A DNA stretch of 6,141 bases from Rhodospirillaceae bacterium TMED167 (GTDB taxonomy: Bacteria; Pseudomonadota; Alphaproteobacteria; Rhodospirillales_A; UBA2165), in assembly GCA_002170915.1 (NCBI GenBank), contig NHHQ01000090.1, forward strand, positions 3,402 to 9,542. The letters run 5' to 3'. Made by a program: the position numbers and the translations under genes. The stretch's first letter is position 1. The number at the start of each line of letters is the position of its first letter. The notes below the pieces were generated by a model that was given only the letters and a program-made list of their open reading frames with translations, had not been told where the DNA came from and made no database searches. This document shows, piece by piece, positions 5,768-6,141 of this stretch.

Positions 5768-6141
5768 ATGGTTCAAGATATCTCAGCAGGAAGCAGTGAA
5801 GATACCACCGGTGAATTGGCGGATAAATCGGCTTCAATGATAAATAGTATCCGACCCCCGACGGTCCTCCAAGTTCTGCCTGAACTCGTGACCGGTGGGG
5901 TGGAGCGTGGTACAGTAGACATCGCGGGTGCCATTGTGGACGGAGGGGGGCGGGCGATTGTGGCCTCGGCTGGCGGGCCAATGACCCACGAGCTTGCCCG
6001 GCTCGGTGCCGAACATGTGACGTTACCGGCTAACTCTAAAAACCCGTTTGTGATTCAGAAGAATATACACCGGCTCGCCGATCTCGCGATCGCCGAAAAT
6101 GTAGACATTATCCATGGCCGCTCGCGGGCATCTGCCTGGAG
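5768..6141 (+). CDS. GT4-type glycosyltransferase, N-terminal part (3'-partial)
   Basis: The frame stays open to the window edge, giving 124 residues. After a hydrophilic, low-complexity leader (1-28) comes a GT-B N-terminal Rossmann-like domain: TVLQVLPELVTGGVERGTVD (32-51) with the glycine-rich loop TGGVERG, then RAIVASAGGPMTHELARLGAEHV (62-84), and VDIIHGRSRA (112-121), which corresponds to the D-hxH-h-R-s strand of GT4 enzymes. This is the acceptor-side domain. The sugar-nucleotide-binding domain with its E-x7-E motif lies beyond the window, so donor and acceptor are unknown. Similar alphaproteobacterial proteins are annotated as LPS or capsule glycosyltransferases. There is no signal peptide, so it likely acts on the cytoplasmic face of the inner membrane. 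The start is ATG 5768 without a clear ribosome site. ATG 5837 (residue 24) would remove most of the unconserved leader and leave an 86-nt divergent spacer. Confidence 0.85.
   Translation, partial: MVQDISAGSSEDTTGELADKSASMINSIRPPTVLQVLPELVTGGVERGTVDIAGAIVDGGGRAIVASAGGPMTHELARLGAEHVTLPANSKNPFVIQKNIHRLADLAIAENVDIIHGRSRASAW

Noticed and set aside
5751..5981. N-terminal extension of the hydrolase (77 more codons)
   Set aside because: It has no hydrolase similarity, is Pro/Arg-rich, and runs antisense to the conserved glycosyltransferase N-terminus; ATG 5750 has a good Shine-Dalgarno.
1..6141. CRISPR array, tRNA/rRNA, insertion sequence, prophage or defence system
   Set aside because: No spaced direct repeats, cloverleaf, transposase, integrase or defence domain was seen on either strand; all space is filled by housekeeping-like genes.

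Overview
The window reads as ordinary chromosomal DNA of an alphaproteobacterium. The main reasons are a GST-fold protein that looks like the alphaproteobacterial division factor FzlA, a YejF whose C-terminal tail suits that class, and a hydrolase resembling mitochondrial ABHD10. The order cannot be fixed from the sequence; Rhodospirillales-like is my best guess. I see no RNA gene, insertion sequence, phage gene, CRISPR array or toxin-antitoxin pair.

Seven protein genes alternate strictly in strand (+ - + - + - +). They are: yejF (1-1590, +, 5' end outside the window), uppP (1594-2427, -), a probable fzlA (2589-3257, +), a secreted TPR protein (3260-4024, -), an atypical short-chain dehydrogenase (4132-4992, +), an ABHD10-like alpha/beta hydrolase (4989-5750, -), and the N-terminal part of a GT4-type glycosyltransferase (5768 to the window end, +). 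The three convergent junctions are extremely tight: gaps of 3 and 2 nt, then a 4-nt overlap on a shared CTAG. The three divergent spacers are 161, 107 and 17 nt. No two neighbours can form an operon here. Upstream yej genes probably lie to the left, outside the window.

The functional theme, partly inferred, is the cell envelope. YejF powers peptide import, and in some alphaproteobacteria this transporter is linked to muropeptide recycling. UppP regenerates undecaprenyl phosphate for peptidoglycan and surface glycans. FzlA couples the FtsZ ring to septal wall synthesis. The glycosyltransferase probably builds a surface glycan. The TPR protein is exported, while the dehydrogenase and hydrolase are predicted cytoplasmic enzymes of unknown substrate.

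No new multi-gene system is evident. The points most worth checking are the alternating, nearly gapless layout, a possible bidirectional terminator over a shared stop codon, the FzlA assignment, the ABHD10 relationship, two cysteines in the TPR protein, and several start-codon choices.
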